Assembly: GCF_040581485.1 (NCBI RefSeq)
Contig: NC_090131.1
Location: 23,634,532 to 23,698,531, forward strand
Source of the DNA: Linepithema humile
Lineage: Eukaryota > Arthropoda > Insecta > Hymenoptera > Formicidae
DNA: 64,000 nt
Direction: 5' to 3'
The notes under the pieces were generated by a model. The model had not been told where the DNA came from. It saw only the letters and a list, made by a program, of their open reading frames with translations, and did not search any database. The position numbers were made by a program, and so were the translations under genes. Positions 12,231 to 24,848 of this stretch are shown piece after piece. The stretch's first letter is position 1, and each line of letters starts with the position of its first letter.

Positions 12231-12842
12231 GGCTGCAAACAGCTCAACGTTTTAGATTGAACAGTAAAGAATAAAATTGAAAAAAAAATTAATAATATAC
12301 ACATTATCGTATAAAAATTAGAAAAATACTGTGAAAATATTTTCTTTACATCTTTTATTTAATTTCAATTATATTTCAGATATCTAAATCTGATTATATT
12401 TTGCACAAATTGGTATCTTGAATATTTTATCTATAAATAAATATTTTTTATCTATCTTTATCTATTTGTTTTAATGAAAAATTTAGAATACGCATAGTAA
12501 AGTTCTAAGCTATCGAAGCCGGCCAGCCATGTTATCGGCACTTTGTCGACGTTTCATCTCTTCTAGGCGATGAAAGCAGCTGAGAACTGACAAGATCGCG
12601 GCGAAACGAGCGTTGTAGTCGCAATTCAGCGGCCGGTTTTACTGCGCGCTCTTCCAGCACTACGCCGAAATCGAGGAAGCGACCGAGTGGTTTCTGGTGA
12701 TTTAAGAGAAGCGAGAGTCAGATGAGCGAATTTCCTCCGCGAATTTTAGCGCCTTCGTACAGCCGCAATTCCGCGATGAGAACCACCGGTACCGAACATT
12801 CCCGTGATCTTACGCGAGCTATGCAGTGATGTATACGCAAAT
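12231..12842. other. AT-rich trough and possible minus-strand untranslated exon
   Basis: 12255-12490 is strongly AT-rich with TATCTATAAATA-type words. 12500-12842 is GC-rich and follows a strong minus-strand acceptor, so on that strand it could be a leader exon; it has only very short frames, such as a 15-codon one starting MKRRQSADNMAGR. Confidence 0.3.
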
Positions 12843-12985
12843 CTGCAAAAAGAAAGAAAATATTAGAGAGTCTTCTGATCGATTGCAGTCCGCTTTATCT
12901 TCCTTAGGAATTTATTCGAAAGGCCGCTCGAAAAATTAGAAATTTGTATGCGAATGTATTTCTAGCGAAATATGATTCATCTCAC
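12843..12985 (-). other. candidate 143-nt minus-strand intron
   Basis: On the minus strand a donor CGAAAG|GTGAGA (GT at 12985-12984) is followed by a textbook acceptor: a pyrimidine-rich TATTTTCTTTCTTTTTGCAG ending at 12843, with CTCTAAT as a possible branch site a little upstream. The length is typical of short insect introns. Neither flanking segment has a convincing long frame, so the exons would be untranslated. The acceptor is one of the best in the window. Confidence 0.35.
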
Positions 12986-13192
12986 CTTTCGTGAATGTTA
13001 ATTAATTATTCGACCTTACCGACTTCTAGGAACGGAGGGAACCGTTTAGCTAGGTGAGACGGGCGGTTTCCGAATGCAAGACCACACCGACGCGTTCAGT
13101 TGGTAACGCGAACCCCGATGACCTTACGGGATCGCGTCCTGGCCGATATATGCGCACGGTAAGCGCTGCGTAGTCGCGTTTATAGCTTCCTT

Positions 13193-13224
13193 TCCTTCTT
13201 TCTCTCTTTCTCTTTCTTTCTCTC
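13193..13224. repeat. CT-rich microsatellite
   Basis: An imperfect (CT)n/(CTTT)n pyrimidine run on the plus strand. It explains the Lys/Arg/Glu-rich minus-strand frame that crosses it. Confidence 0.85.
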
Positions 13225-13320
13225 GGCGGAGAGCCAGCCACCTGGCCAGGCCACGGAATTAATCGACTATGCTCTACAAATTGATTTCGAGCAAAAAGTA
13301 AGCGCTCGTCGGCCAAGAAC

Positions 13321-13343
13321 GGGGGGTGGGGAGGGGGAGGGGG
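13321..13343 (+). other. strong G-quadruplex motif
   Basis: Four G-tracts of 4-6 Gs separated by single T or A bases (G6-T-G4-A-G5-A-G5-T). Single-base loops are the most stable G4 arrangement. Function is unknown; such motifs often sit near promoters. Confidence 0.75.
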
Positions 13344-15390
13344 TGAGCGAGGCCGTCCTCGGGTTTCGTCCGTTCGATGCACAGGCCGCGCGTCTTTAAA
13401 AAGCTCCTTGACGCTTTAAGCGCCCGGAATGGACCGGCTACCGGATGCGTAACCACCTCCCTCAGCGCGCGCGCGAAAGAGGGAGAGAAAGAGACCGGTG
13501 CCTCGTCTCCATTCATACAGCAGGCCGGCCGCAATTCTGCCGTTGTCGATCGCCGAGACACGCTCTCTTGTCACGCTTCTCCTTCTTGCGGCTCGATTCA
13601 CTCGCGGAACGAGATTGGCACGGCCGGCGCGCGGGCGCAATTATATGGAAATTATATTCGTTTTTCTTATATCGGACGCCTCGATATTGTGCGTCGCCGC
13701 GTGATTGACAGACTGTTTGGGGATATTCGAGCGGCGGCTCGAACGCGCTCTTCTTTCCTTTTATTAGTACCCTTTGTGAGAGAATCATTATTCCGTAATA
13801 CCGGGCACTTTAACGTAAGTGCTTCGTTAACCATACGCTTTATTATAAGTTTGCGCTCGATGGCTTTGTGCAAGATTTACACGCCGACGTAAATAATGGT
13901 AATTTATTAAATTACTTAAATATTTTAAATTATTTAATTACTTATCCTAAAAAATTTTCCCGTGATTTTTTGTCAAATTCTAAGAGAAAAAAGTAGCACG
14001 ACAAAATCCGAATAGAATAACATCCATCGGAAAGCTATAGTTCTTCGCTTTTTAATTTTCCAGACATGCCGGATAACACCGTTTTTACTTCCCGTAATCT
14101 TGCAATTAATTATATTCTCATCCATCTGTCATTCACGTCTGAATATGAAGTGAGAAGTGAAACTTCTCTCGTCGGTGCGCGCGGTCAGGACACAATGAAT
14201 TTTCTATCTCCCTCTGTTCTCCGTGTCCACTTCTCGCCTTCTCTTTCTCGGTCTCGCTTTCGCGTTACTTTGCCGTGATTTATTAGCTCCACGCCCGCCG
14301 CGGAATTGGACAGAATTATAATTGGTTCGCGTAATTTATTAATGAATTTACGATGCTCGCGCCGCGCCGCTTCGGCCGTCGAGTCATGTCCGATCGCTGG
14401 ACGCGGATGCAATTGATCCTAAATCACATCCAGTCCGATGCAACTTTCTTCTACACGCTCCCTACAACTGCAATACAATCTCTCTTGAGCATTTTTCAAT
14501 TTGGAAGCCAAACAATCATAATATATAATGAGATATACAGAAAAATGCAATAAATTTAAGCTTCCGAAAAAAATCTTTTCTCTTCAATTAACGAAATGAT
14601 TATCTCTTAAGGCAAACTTGTCTCTAATTTTATTTACACAAGCATTAAGTGCGTAGAAAAGTTTTCATAAGTTTTTGTTATGGGTTATTTATAGACAAAA
14701 ACGCACCCGTGTCCTCGTTACGAAACAACTTTTTAAATCCAATATTAAAGACCGCTAGTTTATAACTACAATGTGAACTTATTTCGTATTTTGATTCCTA
14801 TAAACTTCCTAAACTTTCTAAACATTTTAGAAACCCTTGACATAATATGCCATTATTTTCACAGACACAATGTAATATTGGAGACATTGTAACTATTTTC
14901 CTATAGAAAAAAGGAAAAATCGTAAAAACTGTCAAATAATTCCAAATAAATGTCTTTGGGATAGAAACCCAACCGATCTTATTATTCGTATAAGATTTTA
15001 AAACAGGAAAGTCTTTTAAAAAGAAAATCTCGTTATTATCCAGACTCTTAAATACAAAAAAAAAATGAAAGAAACGCGAGAACAGAGAAATACTTTAACA
15101 TGATGGCGACAAAGTATATGTCATTTTTTGAGGTCGCTTTTACAGCCTTTGACCTTTTCACGCCGGGCGTTTTCCCCGGGCTTGTAGAACGCAGGCCGCC
15201 ATAAAACACTTGACGAATGCGAGTGGGTTCTCGTTTCCCTACCTTCTCCCCTTCTCCTAGCCGCCCTTCTCACCCACACCCCTCCCGCAATCTGGTATTT
15301 TTTCGCCGGTTTCCACGGGGCGCGCAGGTTGCAACCTCGCAACGCCCATCGTCGCCGATGGAGGGTGTCGGTGGAGGATGGTGGGCGCCA

Positions 15391-15399
15391 AAAGAGAGA

Positions 15400-15455
<56 letters not shown>

Positions 15456-15457
15456 AA
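15391..15457. repeat. (AG)n microsatellite
   Basis: Imperfect GA-rich flank and a long pure (AG) core at about 15407-15451, ending in AAAGAAAG. Probably length-variable. Confidence 0.95.
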
Positions 15458-16459
15458 GCAAAACGAGCGACGAGAGTGAACTGGTTGTTACATTTGTAAT
15501 GTTTTCGCTTTTACGATTTTCCAGCTGGTTTGCATTTTAGAGCCGCTCTTACTCGCTTCCACTTTACTCTGTCGATTTTCCTCTGCTCCTTTTTGCTATG
15601 TTCGAATCGTCACTGGCTGAATGCTGCATTCTTGACATCTCTTCCTTCCCTCTCGAATTGTTGCCCTCATGTCGCAATAGTTTTATCCGCGCCTTTTTTC
15701 TTAACGCGTAGTTTCTCCCAAAACCACTCGACTGAGGCTCACAAAGGATTCCATTTTCTCAAATAATCCCGAAAACGCGACGAAAGGATCGTAAAACGAG
15801 CAGGCAATCTCGCCTTTACGAGTTGTCGGCCGCGGCAAACGTGCAGTCGTTGATCCCGCTAGAAAATGGTGTGATCATCCCTTCTTTCTACGCAGAGAAA
15901 AAAATCTCTTCGAATATAAAAAAACGTCAGTTGAATCAATTGCATTTGTCGTCGCTTGCTGCTTATAGAAAAAGAAAACTTTTTATTCTTTTATTATATT
16001 CTTGCATTATATTATATTTAAAAAAATTCTTTATTATAATATAATATTTTGTGGTTTTAAAATGCATAATACAATATTCCATGCAATATTCTTATTTTTG
16101 TTACAATGAAAAACATAACGGAAAATACAGTATACTGCAGGTATAAATTGCGGCAAGAAATCAGCAGGGACTATACAGTTACTTAAAATTTTTCGGGGAT
16201 TTTTTTAATTGTAAGTGTAGTCGGTACTTCAGACATGTCACTTGATCATTAAGAAGCTATTAGTCAAATGACAAATATCAAATAACAAAACGAGTTCTTG
16301 TAGAGAAGTAAAAGGTCGCTCGTAAAAAGGAGCCATCGATAGGATAACGGCGATACCGAGGTCATTTGAAACATGTGGGAACACAAGACGAAATATTTTG
16401 CGTAACACGCGTAAAAAACTCGATGTATAAGTCAAGCCTTGAAACCTCTTATGCGACAT

Positions 16460-19200
16460 TAATTTAATGATTTATATGAAACATTTTTTTTAATTTTCTA
16501 AATAAGATTATATTGCTCATTTTTTACATAATAATCTTTTTCTAATGAAAACATTTAGAATATTATCATATTTATACATATTTTCCACTGCGTTGAATAA
16601 ATTTCTATACTTTTGGCTAATCGCATTCAATGTCAGATAAGAATATTTTTTTTACTTTATAGCCTGATAAAAAAAAAATAAATGGAAACACGAGATACAT
16701 TTTAGTGTCACCTCCCACTGTGAAGTGAGTTCGTATGTTTTCGTAGAAAAAAAGAAATTCGAGCTCGAAAGATGTAAAAAATCTTAAACGCGACCACATG
16801 GAGTTACAAGCCTGTTATCGCTAATTCCAGTAATTAACCTAATCATTTCGTCTATTTTTTAAAACATTCATTGAAAAAATTATATAAATTTTAAAGTAAT
16901 ATACATTTCTTAGGCTAATGACTAAACAGTTTAACATAAACATTTAACTTAATTAACACTCATAAAGCATATATTATGCATTTCATTGCAAATTTCAATT
17001 TATTTGTCGTACATTTGATTAAAATTCGAAATCTAATACTCAATTCTGTTTACTCAATTTTTTAATATCCATTTTCGAATCTTTCGGTATCCTTTGAGTC
17101 TCATTTATGTTATATTATGTTATACATAAATAAATTAAAGATTAATTACTATTTCGAAATATATAATATTATGTTTTGAAACAACAATATTATTAGCTTA
17201 ATAATTATTTTTATCTCTCATGTTTTAGCAAAGTTGCAAAATTAGCAACTTTTATTCTGATTAAAAGCTTAAACAAAAGATTCAAAAGTTGATATGATTA
17301 AACTATTTGGAATAAATACATTTTATACGTTTACTTCAGACATTTCGAACAATTTATTTACGTCTTTAAAAAATTTAAGCAAACGTAATATTCATTAGAA
17401 ACAAAAATAAACAGACTTTTGGTTCACTTTTAGTATAGCAGCATACAGAGTGATTCTAGTAATTGGATTCTTTCTTAAGTCAAAAAAGTGGTAGATATAT
17501 TATACAATATAATACCATTCTGTGAAAGTATTTTTTTCATATAATTTTCATATAACTCTGTGCAGAACTTTTTTATCGGGCTATAAAGTATTGACTAATA
17601 TTTCTAAAATTGCCTTGACCAGGATTTTTTGTAATTACTACCGGCACTTTTTTATTGTTTTTCTTTTCTACATTCTTATCCCTACATTTTTCTTATTTCT
17701 ACATTTTTCTTCTTTTATATTCCGTATTCTATATTCCCCACTCCTCTATTCCTTATTCTTCTTTTTCCTCTCTATTCTTCTCCAATTCTATAGTTGGCAA
17801 CCAGTACTTATTCTTATTGTTAGACACCTTAAATATGCTCCATTTATGTCCAACATAGCACATCGTAAATTTTCTTAATAAGGGCCACATAAGGCACGAT
17901 TTTCCTTGGGCCATATTTTACTTTACTAGGACAGATTTAATTTACTAGGCTAAACCATTGTATCTAAACAAGAATAACTAAAGAAAAAGAACCTTTTCAA
18001 ATCCCGTCTAAAAAACGCATTTTGTTAAAAAGAAGGTAATAATCATTATTTATATACTGATTCATATTGATGTATAAAATCGATTTCTTTAATGTATTTA
18101 CTTTTAACTATTTATTATTTCAAAAGAATAGAAATAACCACCTTATAGTTAATAATAGCTTATGTGTTACAATATAATATATCATTTAGGTAACAGCAAT
18201 ATTAATTGCTTTCTACAATTCTCTACACTAATCAGGATTCACAGATGGCTTAAACAGAGCCTGACAACCATGAAATGTGAAATTAATTAATAATGCGAGT
18301 CAGTCACTAAATCATTAGCATTTTCTTTTGTCGATCTTCATGCCTAATTATTGTAACGTGCTTCTTTTGTAGTATTATTTGCTTTCTGCCTTTTGTATTT
18401 TCGCTTTTATGTATTTGTTGCAAGGAGTCAAAAAACACCATGATTTACAATTTGTCCATCGCGTGTCTCAATAGAGTTGCTAGGTCGCCGGAAAAGTCTC
18501 GAAATTCGTCGGTTGATCCCATGTCCAGTAATTGAAGTTTTTTGTTCCGGAAATGCATAACGAAATCCCAGGATTCATTTCATATTTTTAGGCCGTTTTT
18601 CGCGATCGCAACCGTCGACACTTACATTAAAAATATAAATAATCAGAAAAAAAATTTCAAGAAAACTATACATCCTAGTTTTCGTATACATTCTTGCCTT
18701 TCTATCTTAAAAAAAAAGTTATTTTAGTTTAAAATGTTATTAAAAAATGATTACACCATGGTTTATATGGGGACACTAACTGATACAAGATTTAACTCAA
18801 ATACTTTAATAATCCATTTTTTAACCATCGCCTCAGACATGTCCCGGAAATGTTGGTATTAGATCTGGCAATACTATAGTATACGTAACATAATGATATA
18901 GATTGGAGCATATTGGAGCGAGTAGGAGCATGTTGAGGCACGCGACACGAATAAACCTAATTTCTCCTTTCTATGCATTTCCAAAGAAAAATATACCTTT
19001 ATATAAAGGCAAAAAGTCAGAAAACAAAAATCAAAAAGCACATTGTAGATTGGTCTTTAACATTATACTGAAACATAATTTTGAGATCTTTAACGTTATA
19101 TTGAAACATGACATAACAGTGAAAGTTGTCAAAACTATTCCGAGATAATATTGTGAAGATCTGAATTATGTAAACACCTGGTCTCCGTACGTCATTGAAA
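16460..19200. other. 2.7-kb AT-rich block
   Basis: A sustained AT-rich domain with very few CpGs, unlike the alternating pattern elsewhere. It includes a strand-asymmetric pyrimidine tract at 17650-17790. No repeat family, terminal inverted repeat or gene is recognised. It could be an old, decayed insertion or simply an AT-rich isochore fragment. Confidence 0.5.
17650..17790. repeat. pyrimidine-rich low-complexity tract
   Basis: T/C-rich with repeated TTCTTTT, CTACATTTTTCTT and TATTC words. It yields a Phe/Leu/Tyr/Ser-rich frame that looks like membrane helices but is explained by the composition. Confidence 0.8.
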
Positions 19201-19917
19201 TTGTGCTTCAGATCAGCGAGAGCGTCATTTTTCCAAATTGTCGAAAACGATATTCCCGTTGTATAATAATTACATAGTTATATAGAAAATGTTTCCGAAA
19301 TAGAAATCATGGAAAATAATTTCTTTAACATGTATCTAAAAGAAATTCCAGTAAACAAACAAGTCGAAAATATATCAAAACTTGTTTTCGCATCTTAAAG
19401 AATCATCTGTCGAGCTGGTAATTTTTACTTTGAGAATTTTGTACAATTAATTAATGGATTTGTTGGATTAAAGAATATTAATCGATACAAGCTAGAACCG
19501 CTTCTCGACGACATTGATTTAATGAACTATAGCTGTCGCGAGAAAACGAAACGTGGGAGGAAAGATTCGCGGAAAACTGCAGAGCGTTAACACGTTTTCC
19601 CTCTTACGTAAGAATCCCTTTCTCATTCCCGGGGTCGAGCGCACCCCACTTTGACCTTCTCTCCGCGGTAAAGGAGGTTCCGAGGATCATCAACGTCCGG
19701 GCGTGGAGGCGGGCCAATCAGAGCCGCCGTTTAGCTAATGCGTGTAACGTGGCCCAGGGGATGATTCGAACGGGAATGGTGTGCGAGTTAGTGCGCTCGT
19801 AACTCCGCGGAGATGGTGGCACCTTACACACCCTCTCTTCCTCCTCGAGAGCCGCTCCATTTCGCTCCAGTCTCATCCGCCCGAGAGGTGATAGTCGGGT
19901 AGAGGCGGGCTTGGATG

Positions 19918-19942
19918 CCCCTCTTCCCTCCCCCTCACCCCC
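19918..19942 (-). other. G-quadruplex motif
   Basis: Four C-tracts (CCCC, CCC, CCCCC, CCCCC) with loops of 1-4 nt on the plus strand give a canonical G4 on the minus strand. Confidence 0.6.
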
Positions 19943-21105
19943 TCGTCCCTCTGCGATTTCCAATTTGCAGGGACGAGTAATCCGGCGATTTACATAACTC
20001 CATGGTAACCGTGTCAGACTCCTTGCCGCGAACTGAGCTTTAGCGTGCTCTCGGAAAGGATAGGCGGGGGTAACACGCTCCGCAAGAGATCGATCGTTAA
20101 CGCGATAAGGTTGTTTAGGGCTCGTGTCGGTGTGCTGCAAGCGGTGGATCTTAATTAATGACGCGCATCAAGACCCGTACAATGATGCACTTTCCATTTA
20201 CGTAGCTTTACCGGACGTGATGATTTTGCAATTAAATTCTCAACAGTTTGCTCCGCGAAATGAAAATTTCTTCAAGAGAGAAGTTTAAATATAAAAGTAT
20301 CTACGCTAATGTATTTACTTTTTATGCTAACATATAAGTGATGGGAATGTTTATTATTAATTGAAGTCACAATAAGATGGATTCTAAATTATTTTTCTAT
20401 ACGAAAAATGTGAGAGGTATCTTTTTTTTTTTCGAGTTTAATTACTCAGTTCAGTGCAGTTAGCTGAACGCGTTGACCGAAGGTGCTGTAATTCGCGCCG
20501 AGTTTCCTCGTTTTTCGGATCGATCCGACAACGAATCAGGGCGCAGTTAGCTAATGCGGGGTTACGTTGGCACAGCCCCCAAGGGGGTGGCTCGAACTCT
20601 GTCGACGTAGTTAGGGATGAAACGTGGCCCGCGGTAACGATCCGAAAAAGCGTAATTCACGGGCGGAATCTTCACAGTAATATATGACGCAACTTTGGAA
20701 TCGAGATAAATTGCGGAGACACAAATGCCGCACCTAAAAATTTATAATTGTCACATCGCCGTAAAATATCTTTACTTTTAATTTTCTCCTGCTTTTATAC
20801 TTAAACTCGTAATAATATTACTTTCGAGTTCCTAAAACACTCTCATCATTCCGTAATGCCTCTTCATTCACGTTTAATTATTTCGCTCTCAAGCAGTCTG
20901 CGTCAATGATACCGCGGCGCAGTCGGAGCAATTAATTATTTAAAATTCAATTAATTCCCTCACTATCGGCCGAGGCGGCTTTTCTCCGTCGCGAGCGTCG
21001 CAAAAAAAAAGTAGCCTCTTCCAGCCGCGCTTTGTCCGCCGCTTAATGGCGGCGCTTCTTCTATTTTGTCGGATCTAATTTCCGTTCCCGCCGTGGCTTC
21101 TGCCG

Positions 21106-21140
21106 CAATTAATTCACCTGGAATCCAATTAATTCACCGG
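21106..21140. repeat. 20-bp tandem duplication
   Basis: CAATTAATTCACCTGG is followed 20 bp later by CAATTAATTCACCGG. The unit contains an AATTAATT homeodomain-type word, so the duplication could matter in a regulatory element. Confidence 0.75.
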
Positions 21141-23420
21141 ACGGCCAATGAACTAACGTTGTTTGTCAAAGAAGACGTTTGCGCCGCCATTCCGCGGCGC
21201 GGAAGGAGTGGTGCGAGCGGGAAAGTGCGAGGGGGAGGATATACCACGGGGAGGAAGATAAAATTACATTATCGCCTAAAGCGCCCTCGACGAAGGAGGG
21301 GCAGGCGGCGTGATGAGGGACCGGGAGGGGGCGGCAGAGAAGCGGGGCGAAAATCACGTCCCGTAATTCTCGGGCATTAAGGTAAACGTCCAACTCGCAG
21401 GGCGCAGGTTCGGTCGTCATGGAGACCACAGGGTGCTTCCCACCACCATTGTTCGTCCTTCCAATCGATAACTTATGAAACCCGTCGTACATACCCTCCT
21501 CTCGGCCGTCTCGCTTCACCCTGCCGCAACCCCGCCGGCTGGATGCGCGACTCGGCTTCTTGTCATGGCGACACTTCGCGTGTCTATATGAGTAAAAGAA
21601 AAAATTTAGCACAGCGCAGTGGGAACGTTTTCATATAAGTGGGATTAACGGCGTTGGTATCCTCTCTAACTGCACGATGGATTTGATAAAAAGCAATTTT
21701 TTTTTTCGTGTTTCTACTTGCGCAATGCTAGAAATTGCCTACTGAATATAACCGGCTATCAACCATTATTATTTTAAGTAACTGAAAGATAAAATCAATA
21801 TGTTTGTCTAACGGATCTCGTCACGTATTGTGCTATCGTTTTTTCAGAATGAGCAATAACGGATTTAAAAATTGCCCGAATGATAACAAAATTGAAATCT
21901 CACGTGAAAGCATTCGGCATTCAATCTTTATCGGCGATAAATTAAGGAGTTTCGTGAATCGATCCGTCGCACTTTCGGGTCGAGTAATTTTACACACGCG
22001 CGTTATAGCGCGCGGCCCGAAATCCGCGTAATGTAATTCGCAATTACGGCCGGCCGGCCACGAGTGAGCGGAACTTGTTTATTCTTCATGACGTACGATC
22101 GCCGACATTAACTGCGAACGCTTTAACCGCTTGCCCACCATTTGTCGGCCGGTAATGCGTGCGATCGATTAATTAAATCCGGCCAACCGGCGGCGGCACC
22201 GCGCGTCGATTCATCCCCTAAACGGCTGGCCAATCGCAGCGAGCTTGCACCGGGGTGGTTACGGCGACCCTTCGCGGATTCTCCTCGAGGGTGGGGAACG
22301 GCATGAGGATACGATTATCGTGCGGCAGGGCGATCACGCCAAATTGGGATCCTTCGGGAAACGACGACGTCACCGGAATAGCTCCGAGGATTTTATCGCG
22401 CGGAAGACAGCCAGATAAGCTTTCCGAACGTGCGTCGCACAGAAATCTCGTGAATCAACGACGATTGCGAGTTTGATTAAACGTCTTACTGTCGAAGACT
22501 ATGTATCTAGTCGCATTTTAATAAAATAAAAATTTGCATTAAAACGAGAGACAAAATAAAAATACTGAGTAAGAAACAAGTAGGAACAAATATTATATGC
22601 CTCAAATTTTTATATTTTTTAAATTTAAAGTTAAATTTTGACTCATAAAATATCTATCCTATTTAACACGTCTGTATTTCTCTTTTTCTTTACTGTCGAA
22701 TCTTCTGATTACCACGCATTTACTATGCACGCACCACACGGCGATTATGACGCCGATTTCTCAATCTCTTCTTGAAAAATCTGTGAGGTTGTAAATACGA
22801 CGGGGTAGAAGGTCGAGGAAAGGGCAGAAAAAGAAAAGACCGAGACGTAGGAGAGAGAGAAACGGAGAGCAGAGAAGGAAGGAGGTGGGCATTCGGTTCA
22901 GCGCTTATATGCAGTTCGGAGAATTTTAACAAGACGGTCTCTCGCGTCGCCTTGGGCGAGGAATCTTCTAACAAGAAAGGGCACTTCTCCCCTCAAAAAT
23001 AATGAAGTCTTCAAGCCGCGTTCCCACAAGCCCCCCGAGGGTGCCTGTGTTGCACCTTTGTGCCACTCGAATCACCGCGCGGATTCGCGACTCTCTTCCG
23101 TCAAAGTGTCAACCCTCGCCGTTAACGTAAAAAAGCTCGTACGGTGATGTAAAAAAGAGAATCGCTCCCTCTATACGTAATAGTACGTCATGTCTGTCAT
23201 CAGCTCTGTAGAAAGTCATTCGAAAATGATAAATTGGATCAATAAGTAATTCTATTCTAACAGTTACACGATACGAGATCATAAATTAAATGAAAAACGC
23301 TTAACGATTGACCGAAGCATTTGTTACAACAAAATTAATTTACTAAATTTAATATTTGAAAAATATTCGAGAGATAAAATTCTTACTTTTAGGAATGCTT
23401 TAAAAAAGATGAAATAAGTG

Positions 23421-23500
23421 TGAAGTAATTAAATATTGAAAAATAACTGAAAAATAATTGAAAAATAAGGAGATAGAAATATATAAAAAAATAATTGAAT
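23421..23500. repeat. imperfect TGAAAAATAA(C/T) tandem repeat
   Basis: Three or more near-copies of TGAAAAATAA with C/T spacers, followed by degenerate A/T-rich copies. Low complexity. Confidence 0.7.
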
Positions 23501-24848
23501 AAGTAATATCGCGCAAAGATATATGTAAAATAACATGTACATTCTATTTCTACGTACATTTATTCTTTTCGCATCTTTATAAAATAGTCATTAATTTAAT
23601 AAAAATATCAATAAGAATGTTATTACAAACTTTTACAGGCGGTTTTATGAAAGCGAAATAAACCTGAAAAGGGAGACAGACGAGAGTGTCTTTGCACCTG
23701 ATCGCGCGAACCGTCGTCAATTTGCCTGCCGATGAGTAAGTCGACTTGTCGCCCCATCCGGCGACGCGCGTTTTCGCACCATCTGTATGAATATTTTTGC
23801 TTGCCGGCCCGTGCCCGGCTAATTAAATCAGCTCGGGAATTCGTGGTGCTTATCGGAACTTCATGTAAATTCGAACGGTGCGAATTCAATGTCCCGCGTG
23901 TCAATTAGTCGAGGCGGCGTCCAAACCGCGCTGTCTGCCTTGTAATTTCCTTGCTCGAAGGACACTATAAGAATGTTTATGCGAACCGATGAATTATCGC
24001 GCGTACACACGCGAACGCACTGCTAATTTCGTCATCTTTTGAATAAGTCGCGATAACTCTCGACTCGTAAACACGCACTAATTAGATTTTTTCTTCTGTA
24101 AAAATTTATAACGCTGAAAATTCAAGCATAAATATTCAGTTATGTATATTATTGCAAATTATGCTCTGACCATTATTTCTATTCTTTTATATCAATTTAT
24201 TACAAGATTTTTGCTGCGTTAATTTTTATTTTATCAATTTTAAGATTAAATTTATTTATCTTGTATTTTTATTCTGACGATTCAGAATCATAAATTGTTT
24301 AAAAAAAAAAGAATAATAATGCGCTGTTCTCTTCGAAAAACGTGCACTTCCACTTTTTTTCCGCTGCAGAGCGCTCGTTAACGAGAATCCGAGTGCGTAG
24401 CTGAAAAAAATCACGAACAAAAAGAACGCGGACCAGGACCCAACCGGGTGGTACATTTAATTCGGAACGCGCGAAATAACAAACAAAAGGGAACCGCCGA
24501 AACTTAAACCAAACAGGCGGATTGGATATCGTCGATACCGGCTACGTGCGCGCCAAAGTGTATCGACGCAATCGAAAATCGCAGAGCCGAAATCGAAATT
24601 GGCCGGTCTCACAAAAGCGCGCCCGACCGCGCCTGTAACTCAATTATTACGAAGTACCGGCCATGGTTGCCCGATTTTTTTTCCAACTAGAGATTTCGCG
24701 TTGATTTTAAAAAAACGCGACGGATAGGTTTATTTTGTGTTAGTCGTGAAACAATGAGAAAAATAATAGCCTATATTGATTTTTAAATATTAATACACTG
24801 GATGTCAAATTTTACTAGGATTTTAACAATTTTTTTATTTATTTACAG

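Larger units (their letters stand above)
12986..16459. other. mosaic non-coding DNA
   Basis: No gene is recognised. 13040-13870 is CpG-rich with many overlapping frames on both strands. A possible 47-nt plus-strand micro-exon (CTTTTATTAG acceptor at 13767, AAC|GTAAGT donor at about 13815) was seen but is weak. 13880-14060 and 14520-15110 are AT-rich. 15120-15880 is mixed and holds the longest clear GA tract. 15890-16200 is AT-rich. Confidence 0.45.
19201..24848. other. mosaic non-coding DNA upstream of an exon candidate
   Basis: No gene is recognised. GC-rich, CpG-rich blocks at 19500-20250, 20440-20700, 20860-21560, 21900-22480, 22700-23180, 23650-24080 and 24340-24720 alternate with AT-rich troughs. 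A good acceptor CTATCGTTTTTTCAG ends at about 21847 and opens a frame beginning MSNNGFKNCPNDNK, but no donor follows it convincingly. 20865-20960 is rich in TTTAATTA and CAATTAATT words. Confidence 0.45.

Noticed and set aside
13768..13814. 47-nt micro-exon with TTTTATTAG acceptor and GTAAGT donor
   Set aside because: Very short, no distinct frame support, and such pairs are expected by chance at this density.
13377..13892. 171-codon plus-strand open frame
   Set aside because: Overlaps at least five other frames on both strands in CpG-rich DNA; Arg/Ser-rich composition without motifs.
15270..15461. Ser/Leu repeat protein frames at GA microsatellites (also 2825-3031 and 47518-47877)
   Set aside because: These are direct translations of (AG)n/(CT)n repeats.
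17522..17878. 118-codon Phe/Leu/Tyr-rich frame resembling a membrane protein
   Set aside because: The hydrophobic composition comes from the T/C-rich low-complexity tract at 17650-17790.
17881..17910. TAAGGCACG resembling the miR-124 5' end
   Set aside because: Only nine bases match and the rest differs; no stable precursor hairpin with the right arm.
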